Shown: positions 25,410 through 35,195, counted from the stretch's first letter. The stretch: 64,000 nucleotides of DNA from Fen-1362 sp049516395 (GCA_049516395.1 JBEKTD010000002.1:124001-188000), one strand, 5' to 3'. Numbers and translations: made by a program. The notes: generated by a model from the sequence alone, not told the origin.

Positions 25410-26174
25410 TTAGAACCTGTACATTATACCGGCGAGGATAGATATTGTGTAATCCTTATCGACTATCGGGCTGTTGCGAATGTTACTGTCTAACCAGTAA
25501 TAAGTTATGCTGGTAAGCAGTGTCCAGTTGTCGTTTAGCTGGTAGTTTGCGTCAAGTCCGACGAACCAGTTGATGGATGCGCCGGGGTCGTATGCTGGTC
25601 TGCCCGGCCGTGCCTCGTCACTGCGGACGCCATAGTAATAATCGGTGAGATTACTGCTGAGCAGGGCAAAGCCGACGGACGGCGATATATTTGATTTTTC
25701 AAATTTGAATGGTTTGGCGTATGTTACCCGAAACTCCTGTCCGTCGTGCTGGCCCATGGCATCGGTAAGGATTCTTGTATGCAGGTTGCCCCAGTCGCCG
25801 GAGATTCCAAATTCGCCGCCGACGTCAACGGTCATATTCCGGTTGTGCATACCATCTAATTTTTCACTATCCTCGCCGTTGTAACCATCGAGCCGCAGTT
25901 TGCCTATGAGGTCGAACGTCATATTGGAATCCGAGAACATTCGGTAGCCCGCGGTATCGATAAAGAAATAAAACGGTGCGCTGACAGCCGTGATAACGGG
26001 TATTGGATATATAGTCGGATTCATTCCCTTGTATGGCTTGATGGTAATCAGCGTGCCGGGGCCTACCAAAAGCATTGAGTTAGGGTCCTTCTGTGAGAGT
26101 TGGTTGTTACCTTCAGCCAGGCCGGCTGAGCAAATAAACAGCGTCAGGGAAATTATCAGTATCTTATTTGCCAT
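25410..26174 (-). CDS. MipA/OmpV family outer-membrane protein
   Basis: 254 residues with a signal peptide (ILIISLTLFICSAGLAEG) and alternating beta strands ending in an aromatic residue (ILAGIMYRF), as expected of an outer-membrane beta barrel. The segment YYYGVRSDEARPGRPAYDPG is characteristic of MipA/OmpV. In proteobacteria MipA scaffolds MltA with PBP1B, and an mltA gene is in this window, though 17 kb away. AAGGA lies 9 nt before the ATG. It is 78 bp downstream of mscS. Confidence 0.85.
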   Translation of the reverse strand: MANKILIISLTLFICSAGLAEGNNQLSQKDPNSMLLVGPGTLITIKPYKGMNPTIYPIPVITAVSAPFYFFIDTAGYRMFSDSNMTFDLIGKLRLDGYNGEDSEKLDGMHNRNMTVDVGGEFGISGDWGNLHTRILTDAMGQHDGQEFRVTYAKPFKFEKSNISPSVGFALLSSNLTDYYYGVRSDEARPGRPAYDPGASINWFVGLDANYQLNDNWTLLTSITYYWLDSNIRNSPIVDKDYTISILAGIMYRF

Positions 26175-26252
26175 CTATAAGCATCCTTTCAAGTTTGCTG
26201 ATTTTCCGGACGTACCCATCGGCATTCAACTACACCTTATTCATATTTATCG

Positions 26253-27224
26253 TCATCCGCCTGTGTTTATCTTACCCGCGTTTTTTATCGAAATTTCCCG
26301 TTGTGGGAACGGTATCGTCATGCCGTTGCTTTCCAGCGTGGTTTTAAGTTTGGCGGTAGTGTCGAAGTAAACATCCCAGTAATCCGCTGATTTTACCCAC
26401 GGGCGAACGACAAAGTTTACGGAACTGTCGGCAAGCGCTGAAACAGCCACCGTTGGGGCCGGGGTTTTGAGTATTCTTGCGTCAGCGGCGAGAACACCCT
26501 CGATGACCTGCTTGGCCTTCTTGATGTCGTCGTCATAAGAGACGCCAATCGTCAAATCGACTCTTCTTGTAACATTGGCGGTGTAATTGCTGATAGTACT
26601 TCCGGTTATCTGGGCGTTGGGAATTATGATGCGGACGTTGTCAGGGGAGTTGAGTACCGTATTGAGAATCTGGATTTCTTGGACTGTTCCCTGGACTCCA
26701 GCCGCTGTCACATAATCCCCGATTTTGAAGGGCTTGAAAATTACCATAAGTATGCCGGCGGCGAAATTAGACAGCGAACCCTGCAGGGCGAACGCTACCG
26801 CCAATGCCGCGGCGCCGAGAACGGCAATAGCGGCGGTCAGCTTTATGCCAATCTGGTCAAGGGCCGCGATAATCACAAAAGCGAGCAGGCCGAAATAGCA
26901 CAAATGCTGTACAAAGGTAACAAGGATTTGCTCGACGTGTGCCTTGGTCATTGCCCTGCCGGCAAGTACGGAAGCCCATTTTGCCACCCAGCGGCCAACT
27001 ACGAAGATAAGAATCGCCGCCAGAAGGTCAACCGCGAAAGCGGTTCCTTTTGTAATCAGGAAATTTTTTATTATTTCGGCTACGTTTTGCGGCCCGGCCT
27101 TGGTGGCATCGGCGACGGTTTGAGCGGCATTTACATCCTGGGCCGTCACGGGGATAACGCTTACGAGCAGGATTCCCAGTATAACCAGACAATAAATGCT
27201 TATCTTTTTGATTTGAAGTTTCAT
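26253..27224 (-). CDS. mscS: small-conductance mechanosensitive channel (MscS family)
   Basis: 323 residues: a signal-like N-terminus, then three membrane segments (about 55-160), the pore helix rich in Ala and Gly (AVLGAAALAVAFALQGSLSNFAAG), the beta domain (FKIGDYVTAAGVQGTVQEIQILNT) and the C-terminal domain with VRPWVKSADYW. It releases solutes on hypo-osmotic shock. GAGGG is 6 nt upstream of the ATG. It follows mscL by 146 bp, so the two complementary channels are side by side. Confidence 0.93.
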   Translation of the reverse strand: MKLQIKKISIYCLVILGILLVSVIPVTAQDVNAAQTVADATKAGPQNVAEIIKNFLITKGTAFAVDLLAAILIFVVGRWVAKWASVLAGRAMTKAHVEQILVTFVQHLCYFGLLAFVIIAALDQIGIKLTAAIAVLGAAALAVAFALQGSLSNFAAGILMVIFKPFKIGDYVTAAGVQGTVQEIQILNTVLNSPDNVRIIIPNAQITGSTISNYTANVTRRVDLTIGVSYDDDIKKAKQVIEGVLAADARILKTPAPTVAVSALADSSVNFVVRPWVKSADYWDVYFDTTAKLKTTLESNGMTIPFPQREISIKNAGKINTGG

Positions 27225-27370
27225 TTGATACCCTCAAAAAAACTGCTCAAATTTATCCTTTCCCAAAATCGCCGGCAAGGCGACATTAATCGCTCGATTT
27301 TATGTATCGTGCCTATTGTTGTAAAATCTCCTCAAATCCGCAAGCAGAAAACGGCCTCCGGGATTCTAAT

Positions 27371-27772
27371 TTAGCTATTGCGCAGTATATCGCGGATATC
27401 GGTCAGCAACATAACCTCAGGCGACGGTGGGCCCGGTTCCGATGGCTTTGCTGCTTCATTTCTTTTCAGGGTGTTAATTCCCTTGACCAGCATAAAAATC
27501 GCGAAGGCAATAATGGCGAAGTCAATGACGGTCTGGATGAAATTGCCGTAATTGAGCGTTACCGCGGCGGTTTTCTCTGTTGCCTCCTTCAGCGTTACGA
27601 CCCGCTTGCTGAAGTCGATTCCGCCTATAACCAGCCCTATCGGCGGCATAATCACGTCAGCCACGAAAGATGACACGATTTTCCCGAATGCCGCGCCTAT
27701 TACGATACCAACCGCCATATCCACCACGTTACCTTTGACCGCGAACGTCTTGAATTCCTGCAACCATTTCAT
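27371..27772 (-). CDS. mscL: large-conductance mechanosensitive channel MscL
   Basis: 133 residues, the normal size. FAVKGNVVDMAVGIVIGAAFGKIVSS is the N-terminal helix and first membrane segment, DVIMPPIG follows it, and IQTVIDFAIIAFAIFMLVKGIN is the second membrane helix. An unusual C-terminus (AAKPSEPGPPSPEVMLLTDIRDIL) carries the family's acidic cytoplasmic bundle. AAGGAG is 6 nt before the ATG. It acts as an emergency valve at near-lytic membrane tension. Confidence 0.95.
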   Translation of the reverse strand: MKWLQEFKTFAVKGNVVDMAVGIVIGAAFGKIVSSFVADVIMPPIGLVIGGIDFSKRVVTLKEATEKTAAVTLNYGNFIQTVIDFAIIAFAIFMLVKGINTLKRNEAAKPSEPGPPSPEVMLLTDIRDILRNS

Positions 27773-27940
27773 AGTCGTCTCCTTTTAGTTTATACACTTG
27801 ATATTGACTCGCCCGCTGTTTGTTGATTATTGAAATGCCACGTGTAAAGTTTGCTGTTTTTGCTGAAGTTTGTCAATGGCCTTGAGGATGGAACGGGAAA
27901 GGTCTTTTAAATTATGGCTCAACAGTAACCTCGGGCCGTG

Positions 27941-29386
27941 TTACTTTTTGTTTTCGATGGTGGTGATAAGGTTGGGGTCGATTGCTTTGCCTAATCGTTC
28001 CGCGGTTTTTATGTGCTTCAGGGCGAGGTCATAATCCGCCGTTTTGTAATAGGCAAGCCCCAGGGCGTAATGAGCGTCAGCCATTTTCGGAGCAAGCTCC
28101 ACAGTTTTCAGATGACTTTTGATGGCATTCGCATAGTCGCCTTTCTGGAAATATGCGACGCCGAGCTGATAATAGATTTCAGCGTTGTCGGGATTTACGC
28201 GGGCGGCCCTGCTGTATTGCTCAATGGCGGCGTCGAAAACGCCTTTGTTGAAATAAACATTGCCGAGATTCACCATCGCCTCATACATATTCGGATTGAC
28301 CGCCAGCGCCTTGAGATATGCGTCGATTTCGTTTTCCGGCTGGTTGAGTTTGTCGTAGCAGACGCCCATGCCGAGATATGCTTCAGCGACGTTGGGGTCA
28401 AGGCGTATTGCGGCGGTGTATTCGTTTATCGCGTCATTAAGCCATTCGCGTCTTTGATATGCGTTGCCGAGATTGTAGTGGGGTTTTGCGTCGTCAGGGC
28501 TGATTCTTGTTGCGGCCTGAAACTCAGTTATTGCATCATCTATGCGATTCTTTTTCAGGTAGATGGTGCCGAGATTTGTTCTGGATTCCGCCAATGATGG
28601 GTTGATATAGACAGCCCACTGCATTGAAGCCATTGCCTGGTTGATGTTGTTGATATCTTTGTAAACGTTGCCGAGGTTATTGAAGAAACAGCCCAGCGCC
28701 TGGCGCTTATTGAGATTGGTCATATAAATAGTGTCGGTTTTGGGGACATTGAACTGCTCGATGTAGTATTCGTCTGGGGCGCTGTTGCCCTGATGTGTGG
28801 CCTCGATATTGAATCGCGTTTTGCCGTCGTCGTATCTTACGAAGAAATGCCCCGGCACAACCACGCCGTAGAGAGGCAAACCAAGCCGTTCACCGATAGC
28901 CAGGTATAGAACCGACAAGCTCAGGCAATAACCCTGGCGTCTGTCCATAACCGAATGCAGAAACAGGTCGTATGGGTCGGTGGCTTTATCGATTGCTTTG
29001 AATTTCAATTCATTAAACAGGTAATTATTGATAATGGGAATTGCTGCAACGCCCATCGGTTCATTTTTCGCTTTGAGCCGATCGCGGATTTCCGTCGCGA
29101 TATCATCAAGCTGCTGCTGATATTTCGTGCCGGCAACCATATCGCTCCACGATTCCGAGACAATCAAAGCCGCTGTCCCCAGGTCAATCTGCTCAGGCGG
29201 CAGTCGTAAAACCGCCTCGATTGATTTGGCGTACAGGCCTTCGAGATTCGCATTTGCCAACGGCTCATCTGCAAGGCAGGGTTTGAGCTGTTCACCGCCG
29301 AGTACGCAAAGGCTACAGAGAAAAATATAAAGTAAGCTCTGTGTTCTCAGAAATCTCTGCGGTGAATAGTTTCGTTCCATTTTCAT
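27941..29386 (-). CDS. transglutaminase-like (SirB1-type) protein with TPR repeats
   Basis: 481 residues. An N-terminal export signal, then a transglutaminase-like core with the cysteine in QGYCLSLSVLYLAIGERLGLPLYGV, His in VPGHFFVRY, and a following acidic NIEATHQG (Cys-His-acidic triad plausible). From about residue 235 at least seven TPR units follow (NLGNVYKDINNINQAMASM, NLGTIYLKKNRIDDAI, and similar). The signal sequence (SPQRFLRTQSLLYIFLCSLCVLGGEQL) is encoded by a dispersed repeat (29291-29366), so it appears to have been recruited from repeat DNA. Function: unknown; possible cysteine hydrolase or scaffold. Confidence 0.8.
   Translation of the reverse strand: MKMERNYSPQRFLRTQSLLYIFLCSLCVLGGEQLKPCLADEPLANANLEGLYAKSIEAVLRLPPEQIDLGTAALIVSESWSDMVAGTKYQQQLDDIATEIRDRLKAKNEPMGVAAIPIINNYLFNELKFKAIDKATDPYDLFLHSVMDRRQGYCLSLSVLYLAIGERLGLPLYGVVVPGHFFVRYDDGKTRFNIEATHQGNSAPDEYYIEQFNVPKTDTIYMTNLNKRQALGCFFNNLGNVYKDINNINQAMASMQWAVYINPSLAESRTNLGTIYLKKNRIDDAITEFQAATRISPDDAKPHYNLGNAYQRREWLNDAINEYTAAIRLDPNVAEAYLGMGVCYDKLNQPENEIDAYLKALAVNPNMYEAMVNLGNVYFNKGVFDAAIEQYSRAARVNPDNAEIYYQLGVAYFQKGDYANAIKSHLKTVELAPKMADAHYALGLAYYKTADYDLALKHIKTAERLGKAIDPNLITTIENKK
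29291..29366. repeat. palindromic element forming the signal peptide of the transglutaminase/TPR gene
   Basis: 76 bp with inverted ends TTCACCGCCGAG (29291-29302) and CTCTGCGGTGAA (29355-29366), one mismatch in 12. Read on the minus strand it is TTCACCGCAGAG, then an ACACAGAG-type interior. It is a copy of the family at 6574-6631, here open in frame. Confidence 0.75.
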
Positions 29387-29577
29387 AAACCCCTATTATA
29401 ATTTATCTCCGGTCGCTCACAACCGCTTTACGCTTTTCTGTGGCATTGGTCCGTGCCTACTTTCATCGGCCGTTTTGGTTAACGGTAACAATACGGGGGT
29501 AGAAATTCAATATAATCCAAAGGCCTGCAAAAACTTCCGGTAGTTGTTTTGATGCGAAGTGTAGCGATGTCCTGTCT

Positions 29578-31896
29578 TCATTTTCCAGGGGCAAGAATGG
29601 TGCAGCCGAAAACCCCGCCTGCCATTTTTCCTGGGTGTGCCTGAAACTTGACTGTGACTTTTTCCTTGCCCTGCGTCATTTGGGCCGGTAAGGGGTATGT
29701 TTCCTCGTAGAACTCACCTGGTTTGTTATTGTCTAATTTCTGCGTGGCCAGTTTTACATCGTCGACGAAAATATCGAACTCACGCCCTCCGGCGTCACCG
29801 CCCCAATACTTGACGCGCAACTCCTGTGGCTGGCCGGGAAGCACCTTTATGTCCCAGGAGAACCAGCCGCCATCAACGGCATGACGCCAACTCTTTCCGT
29901 CCGTCCCTGTTCGTTCACCCCGCATCTTATGGGCTTGCTCGTTCTGCTCGTTGCCGGGAAGCACTCTATCGACTGTGCGGGCTTTTAGCGCATTGTGCTG
30001 TTCCTCGTTTGCCTGCCATTCGTTCGGAGTAAAGATGTTCCAATAAACGATATACTTGCGATTCCCATGCATATTATGGATTGGCTCCAGCGTTGCGATG
30101 CGGTCACTTGTCTCGGCAAGACGTAAAACCTGCGGTGAAGCGTTGAATATACATGGCTTATAAGGCACGGGCTCAATGCTCGCTAACAGCCGGCCCTCCT
30201 CAGCAATGATGGCAGGGTAGGGAGTTTCGCTGGGTTTGCCTTCTTCTGTTTCCGCGCAGAGCACCAAAGGGCCATACATAAAGGCGACTCGGCGTGGATT
30301 GTCGCGAAATCCTTCCGTCCGAAGGCTGAAAGGCATGACCACTTCCACAGTGTCGCCGCTCTTCCAGCTCCGCGATATCACAGCGTAACTCCCGGGCTTA
30401 CTATCATCTGCCTGCTTCGAACCATTGACTTTAATCTCAAAACCGGACGTTGCCCAATATGGGTGCCGGATGTTGAGCCCCAGCTCAATGGGTTTTTCAC
30501 AGGTAAATACGAACTTGGTACTGCCTTCATAGGGATACTTCGTCTCCTGGCGCAAAGTAATGCCCGCAGCAGGCCAATGCAATTCCGATGCAATGAACAG
30601 ATTCACGAAGAGCGTCGTTTCGCCCTGGTGAAAATAAATACTGTCGCCATATTTCGCGTGGTTCTCAATACCGGTGCCGGTACAGCACCAGAAGCTGTCC
30701 TCGGGAGTACAGTACTCCTTCGGACCAGAGGCCAAAGGAAGGAAATAGCACATCATTCCATCCGCGGGATTTTGGGAAGCGCGGATATGGTTATAGAGCG
30801 CCCGCTCATAGTAGTCAGCGTACTCCGCACGCGGTTCCCAGCAGAACAGATGCCGCGTCAGTTTGAGCATATTGTAGGTACTGCAGGTCTCACAGGTATT
30901 CGCACCGAGCGCCTGCGAGAGTTTTTCCTTCGCTGAAAAAAACTCTCCTAAACCGTTACCTCCGATGACATAGGAACGTTCTTTGACAACGGTGTCCCAG
31001 AAGAAGGTGGATGCTGTTTTGAGCTGGTCGTCACCGGTCAATTCGTATTCGCGTGCTGTCCCGACGAACTTAGGAATTTGAGTGTTGGAGTGCTTGCCGT
31101 TGAGGTTGTCTTCTCGTCTCGATGCCGGGCCTATTATCTTCATGTGATTGAATCTCATCGCCAGCTTTAGATATTTCTCTTCGCCCGTGAGCGCATAAAG
31201 GTTCGCAAACGCCTCGTTTATGCCGCCATGTTCGATTTCGAGCATCTTCTGCATTTGGTCATCGCTAAGCTTGTCGGTCCCGATTTTTGCCCAATCGCCC
31301 AGCTTTCGGGCAATTTCAAGGGCCTGCTGGTTGTCGCAATAGACGTACATGTCCATCAGGCCGGCCATAATCTTGTGGATTTGGTACCATAACCCCAGCG
31401 GTGCCTCGCCGCGGGTGGTGAAATTGTCCGGTTTAGTGTGCAGGTAACCGGTCCCCAGTTTCTTCTGGCACTGTCCGAAACCGGCCACCACCCGGTCAGC
31501 TTTTTCCTTGAGCTGCTCATCGCCGGTGCTGGCATACATCATCGCGCAGGCCGACAAGTAGTGTCCCACAAACTCGGCGCAGCTTACTCGCCCCGGCGTC
31601 ATCCACCCGCCATAGGGTTTGGCGTTGGAAACTAAGCCCGCATTGAGCCGGAAACTGTGAAGCAGCCGGTCCGCGTCGAGTGAGAGCAGATATTGATGGT
31701 CGAGTTCCATCGCATGCTGGAAAGGGCCTTCCAGCAAGCGCATGTTCTGGAGAGGAAAGGGCTCTGCCTTGGATGCCACGACTGGCGCTACCTTGTCTTT
31801 GTTTGCCGGCAAACCGGCGGTCGCAGAATAAGCCGTTAGCCACGAAGACAATACCGCCATCGCAACCATGAGATTGGCTGCCATAAAGCTAAGCAT
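29578..31896 (-). CDS. secreted GH127 family beta-L-arabinofuranosidase-like glycoside hydrolase
   Basis: From the ATG at 31896 (772 residues) a signal peptide-like segment begins (LSFMAANLMVAMAVLSSWLTAYSATAG); the frame is open to 32025. The (alpha/alpha)6 domain has the family's zinc and nucleophile set: an E-x-C pair (CETCSTYNM) and a Cys-Cys pair in SFWCCTGTGIENH, where the first Cys is the nucleophile in characterised GH127 enzymes. A C-terminal beta-sandwich (about the last 130 residues, WFSWDIKVLPGQPQELRV onward) resembles DUF6805-type modules. Likely releases arabinofuranose from plant polysaccharide. GH146 is close and possible. Confidence 0.9.
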   Translation of the reverse strand: MLSFMAANLMVAMAVLSSWLTAYSATAGLPANKDKVAPVVASKAEPFPLQNMRLLEGPFQHAMELDHQYLLSLDADRLLHSFRLNAGLVSNAKPYGGWMTPGRVSCAEFVGHYLSACAMMYASTGDEQLKEKADRVVAGFGQCQKKLGTGYLHTKPDNFTTRGEAPLGLWYQIHKIMAGLMDMYVYCDNQQALEIARKLGDWAKIGTDKLSDDQMQKMLEIEHGGINEAFANLYALTGEEKYLKLAMRFNHMKIIGPASRREDNLNGKHSNTQIPKFVGTAREYELTGDDQLKTASTFFWDTVVKERSYVIGGNGLGEFFSAKEKLSQALGANTCETCSTYNMLKLTRHLFCWEPRAEYADYYERALYNHIRASQNPADGMMCYFLPLASGPKEYCTPEDSFWCCTGTGIENHAKYGDSIYFHQGETTLFVNLFIASELHWPAAGITLRQETKYPYEGSTKFVFTCEKPIELGLNIRHPYWATSGFEIKVNGSKQADDSKPGSYAVISRSWKSGDTVEVVMPFSLRTEGFRDNPRRVAFMYGPLVLCAETEEGKPSETPYPAIIAEEGRLLASIEPVPYKPCIFNASPQVLRLAETSDRIATLEPIHNMHGNRKYIVYWNIFTPNEWQANEEQHNALKARTVDRVLPGNEQNEQAHKMRGERTGTDGKSWRHAVDGGWFSWDIKVLPGQPQELRVKYWGGDAGGREFDIFVDDVKLATQKLDNNKPGEFYEETYPLPAQMTQGKEKVTVKFQAHPGKMAGGVFGCTILAPGK

Positions 31897-32116
31897 TGGA
31901 CTTGCTTTGACCTCTTTTGCCTGACAGGTATTTGTTTTTCTTTTATTAAACGCCGCGATATTTCGGCACATTGGAACCAGGCCTTTCAATGCCTCACTAA
32001 TATCAGAATCTTCCTCGAAAGACAATAATTTGAGGTAATTTTTCGCTCGATGATTTCACAGAATAAAAGGTCACCACCGAAACCTTGAGCAAGTATGAGC
32101 AACTTGCGTTATTAGC

Positions 32117-32410
32117 TTAAAAGCCGAGTTTTTGGAGAATCGTTTCCATCGAAATGCCCGTGATTTGGATTGTTTTGACGGGTGATGTAAGGCCGGAGGT
32201 TATTGTAATCGAGTTTTTTTTGACGCCGAGTGTGTCGGCTAAAAATTCGACAAGCGATTCGTTGGCTTTGCCTTTTTCCGGCGCAGCAGAGAGTTTTACT
32301 TTAAGCATACCCCCCAATAGGCCTACTACCGCGGTTTTGCTCGAACGCGGAACGGCCTTGACTGAAAAGATGACCGAATTAGCCGATTGTTGTATTTTCA
32401 ACTGCTCCAT
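32117..32410 (-). CDS. DUF167 / UPF0235 (YggU-like) protein
   Basis: 97 residues from the ATG at 32410; the frame could be read from 32476 but that part overlaps the previous gene. VIFSVKAVPRSSKTAVVG, LKVKLSAAPEKGKANE and FLADTLGV are the family core. The function is unknown. It lies 10 bp downstream of a conserved-looking 100-aa gene, so the two are probably co-transcribed. Confidence 0.88.
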   Translation of the reverse strand: MEQLKIQQSANSVIFSVKAVPRSSKTAVVGLLGGMLKVKLSAAPEKGKANESLVEFLADTLGVKKNSITITSGLTSPVKTIQITGISMETILQKLGF

Positions 32411-32420
32411 ATATCCCGGC

Positions 32421-32723
32421 CTATTCGGTTCGTTCGCGGAGATTTGCGCCGATGGCAAGCTGGACGTATTTTTCAATCTGTTCGGCTAATTCATTAAGCG
32501 ACGGCAACTGGAAATCCTCGAAATGCCCCGGCACAAATTCGCCGTTGAGGGCCTTTTTGAAGACCCGCACGCGAATGACCGACGGCTGTGAGCCGGCCCT
32601 GGTGTAGTCACTGTCCTTGTGCTCGGTCAGCTCGACCCTCCAGTCCTCGCTTATAAATACCAGGCACTTGCCTGTATAAACGGCCGTCGGGAAATACTCG
32701 TATAACGATTTCAGCGTTTCCAT
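32421..32723 (-). CDS. hypothetical protein, co-transcribed with DUF167 gene
   Basis: 100 residues, not recognised. No signal or membrane segment. It starts with METLKSLYEYFPTAVYTGK and has alternating beta-like stretches (CLVFISEDWRVEL, SVIRVRVFKKAL) and a helical C-terminus (LNELAEQIEKYVQLAIGAN). Stop codon is 10 bp before the preferred DUF167 start. Coding-like composition and the tight arrangement support a real gene. Confidence 0.6.
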   Translation of the reverse strand: METLKSLYEYFPTAVYTGKCLVFISEDWRVELTEHKDSDYTRAGSQPSVIRVRVFKKALNGEFVPGHFEDFQLPSLNELAEQIEKYVQLAIGANLRERTE

Positions 32724-32848
32724 CGTCAGCTATTATACACTCACTGGTAACAATAGCAAATCACACTTGCCCGCCAAATATTGGATGATTATATTATCAG
32801 CTTATAGTAGAAGGTTGCCGGAATCGGCAGAAAGACGGGAGGTCTTAA

Positions 32849-33475
32849 ATGAAAAAGTTATCTGTAATTATGTTGGTTATAACGATAAGTGTTGCCTCGT
32901 GCGCGACGAATCGGGAGAAAGAATCAGGCAAGGAGAACATACCTTCGCTTGAGCCGCCGAAAGCCCTCGATGATGACTGGAGCAGGTGGCTTGTCGGCAA
33001 CTGGCAAGGTATAGCTAAATCGGACTTCGGCGAGCACAAGGACTGGGCTAAAGGCGATTGCCGGCTGAATATTGAATTGGCCTTGAATGGTCAGTTTGTT
33101 ATCCGCAAAGGCCAGTCCCAGATAATCAGTTTATCCGACGAATATATAAAACAGCTCAAAGGGCAGCACTTGTCCGATTCGGACATTGAAAAAATGCGCA
33201 ATTCAACCTTTGAGAGCATGGAAGTTTATACGATAGACCCTAAAACAGGCGAGATTACCGGGTACCTTTTTGACAGTTTGCGTTGCATCGCCAAAGGCAC
33301 CGGCAAACGCCAAGGCAATAAAGAGATTATAAATTGGGTCTGGTCAGGCCAGGGGCAGGGTTCAAGCACACGCGTCACCGAAAAAATAAGCAACGACAGG
33401 TTTATCTCCACCGAAAAATATACGATGCCAGACGGCAGCGCAATGGAAGATAAAGCGGAAATGACCCGCAATTAA
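32849..33475 (+). CDS. putative lipoprotein of unknown function (DUF1579-like)
   Basis: 208 residues beginning with a short signal and lipobox-like SVASC (Cys 18). GGGAGG precedes the ATG. The mature part has WLVGNWQG and repeated strand-like segments (LNIELALNGQFVIRKG, EVYTIDPKTGEITGYLFDS, NEIINWVWSGQGQG-like), suggesting a lipocalin-like beta barrel as in DUF1579. No active-site motif is evident. It stands alone between divergent neighbours. Confidence 0.65.
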   Translation: MKKLSVIMLVITISVASCATNREKESGKENIPSLEPPKALDDDWSRWLVGNWQGIAKSDFGEHKDWAKGDCRLNIELALNGQFVIRKGQSQIISLSDEYIKQLKGQHLSDSDIEKMRNSTFESMEVYTIDPKTGEITGYLFDSLRCIAKGTGKRQGNKEIINWVWSGQGQGSSTRVTEKISNDRFISTEKYTMPDGSAMEDKAEMTRN

Positions 33476-33510
33476 AAAACGCCAAGTCCGGGACTCAGGA
33501 GCAAATTTTA

Positions 33511-33978
33511 TCAGCCGGTCTGGTTGGACAGATATTGCGGCAAACCCATCTGCGAAATCTGGTCCTGCTGTGCCTCGATTTCATCGACGTGAGCGTCTTC
33601 ATCCTTCAAAATCGAATCGAGAAGCTCTTTTGTGGCGTTGTCGCTGACATCTGCCGCGAGCTTAATGGCCGCGTTGTAGGATTTGACCGCCCCGATTTCC
33701 GCGGCGTGGTCATTAGCGAACTGCTTGGGCACGTCGGCGCCGATATGAATATCACTGAGCTTGCTGACTATCGGTGTGCCTTCGAGGAAGAGTATTCGCC
33801 CGATGAGTTTTTCGGCGTGTTTCATCTCCGTAACCGCCCGTGTCTGTAGCATCTTCCCAAGCTTCATATAGCCCCAGTTCTCAACCATTTCCGCGTGAAC
33901 CATATACTGGTTGATTGCGCCCAGCTCATCGGCAAGTAAGCCGTTGAGTGCCTGAAGTAATTTTGCGTTTCCTTTCAT
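33511..33978 (-). CDS. bfr: bacterioferritin
   Basis: 155 residues, the usual length. Iron storage and detoxification in a 24-mer. The ferroxidase ligands are all present at canonical numbers: E18, E51, H54, E94, E127 and H130; the haem axial Met52 is also there, so it is a haem-binding bacterioferritin. AAGGGG precedes the ATG. No bacterioferritin-associated ferredoxin is adjacent. It is the only obvious iron-handling gene here. Confidence 0.96.
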   Translation of the reverse strand: MKGNAKLLQALNGLLADELGAINQYMVHAEMVENWGYMKLGKMLQTRAVTEMKHAEKLIGRILFLEGTPIVSKLSDIHIGADVPKQFANDHAAEIGAVKSYNAAIKLAADVSDNATKELLDSILKDEDAHVDEIEAQQDQISQMGLPQYLSNQTG

Positions 33979-34120
33979 TTTAGCAACCCCTTTCCTGAAT
34001 CAAAAAGTAATATCTCGCTTTCATACCTGACAGCAACATTCTAAAAAGAGCGATTTTCATCGGTTAAGTTAACGTTCTGTCACTCATTCGTCAAGTAAGG
34101 AAAATGCCTATGGGTATTTA

Positions 34121-35149
34121 TCATTTTTGGGGCGGTATCAACGCTTCCAGTAACGGCTTGCGGAACGACATGGTATTGAGGTCATACACGCCGAAGTATT
34201 CACCGCAAAAGTCCCAGTACGCGAAACTAAAGCCCCGTTCAATCGCTGTATCGGCGACGAATTTTGTCCAGCGAACACGTGAATCCATATCGGCCTTGCT
34301 GTTTGCGCCGAACTCGCCTATGAAAATCGGGCGGTTGTTCTTTTTTGCCCAAGCCGCGGCATCATCAAAATCCTTTGTTATCATTTGCTTTTCCGAATCC
34401 GTCCCTGTCCATTTTGTTCCTAACCATGCGTTTGAGTCAGCCGCCCAGTGAGCTCCCTGATGAGTAAATTCGTATGGCAGGTAATAGTGTGCGGTAACGA
34501 TTATGTTGGGGTCATTTTTGGGCAGCTCGAGGGTGTTGAGCATGCGGATATCGTTGTAGTTGGCCGGGCCGAATATAACCACTCTTTTAGGGTTTGACTT
34601 GCGGATAACAGCGAGAACGTCTCTGAGAAGTTTATTCCACTTGTCGGCATTCAGATTATCATGCGGTTCGTTGAGAGGTTCGAAGAGAACAGAAAGGTGG
34701 ATATCCTTGTAGTGCTCCGCAATCTGTTTCCATATTGCGAGGAACCTTTCTTTTTGGCCCGCGGGGTCTTTATAAAGCTCGTTGTAGTGATGCATAGTAA
34801 CTATCACAATTACTTCCCGCTGCATTGCCTCGTCGATGACCCAGTCCATTCTTTTGAAGAAATTGGGGTCTATGGTGTAGGGCTTTTTATCCAGTGCGTG
34901 GGCGGACCAGCAGACGGGGATGCGAAACGAAGTAAACCAAGCTTCTCTTGTGATGTTAAAATAGAATGTTTTGATGGGGGGGCCCCAGTCGCCTTCTTTC
35001 GGCGCCTCGAGGGCATTGCCGAAGTTGATTCCGCGGGAGATGTATCTTTGGTTGATTTCAAAAGCGTTCGGCTCTCTGTAGGCCTTGCAGGCGGACTCCG
35101 ACACAACTATTACCATTAAACATACGGCAAAAAATACTCGCTTCGACAT
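34121..35149 (-). CDS. secreted glycoside hydrolase family 5 (cellulase-like), paralogue 1
   Basis: 342 residues with an N-terminal export signal. Resembles GH5 endo-beta-glucanases: RGINFGNALEAP, TMHHYNELY, acid/base Glu161 in FEPLNEPHD, the active-site His221 in VTAHYY, and nucleophile Glu279 in FIGEFGAN. All catalytic positions are kept. It is the last of three tandem homologues (46 bp from its upstream neighbour). A GGAGT Shine-Dalgarno precedes the ATG, conserved in all three. Substrate: a beta-1,4-glucan or mannan, not resolvable by eye. Confidence 0.9.
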   Translation of the reverse strand: MSKRVFFAVCLMVIVVSESACKAYREPNAFEINQRYISRGINFGNALEAPKEGDWGPPIKTFYFNITREAWFTSFRIPVCWSAHALDKKPYTIDPNFFKRMDWVIDEAMQREVIVIVTMHHYNELYKDPAGQKERFLAIWKQIAEHYKDIHLSVLFEPLNEPHDNLNADKWNKLLRDVLAVIRKSNPKRVVIFGPANYNDIRMLNTLELPKNDPNIIVTAHYYLPYEFTHQGAHWAADSNAWLGTKWTGTDSEKQMITKDFDDAAAWAKKNNRPIFIGEFGANSKADMDSRVRWTKFVADTAIERGFSFAYWDFCGEYFGVYDLNTMSFRKPLLEALIPPQK

Positions 35150-35195
35150 AATCTGTTACTCCAATAATGCCAATAAATGTCCTGACAAATCAGCG

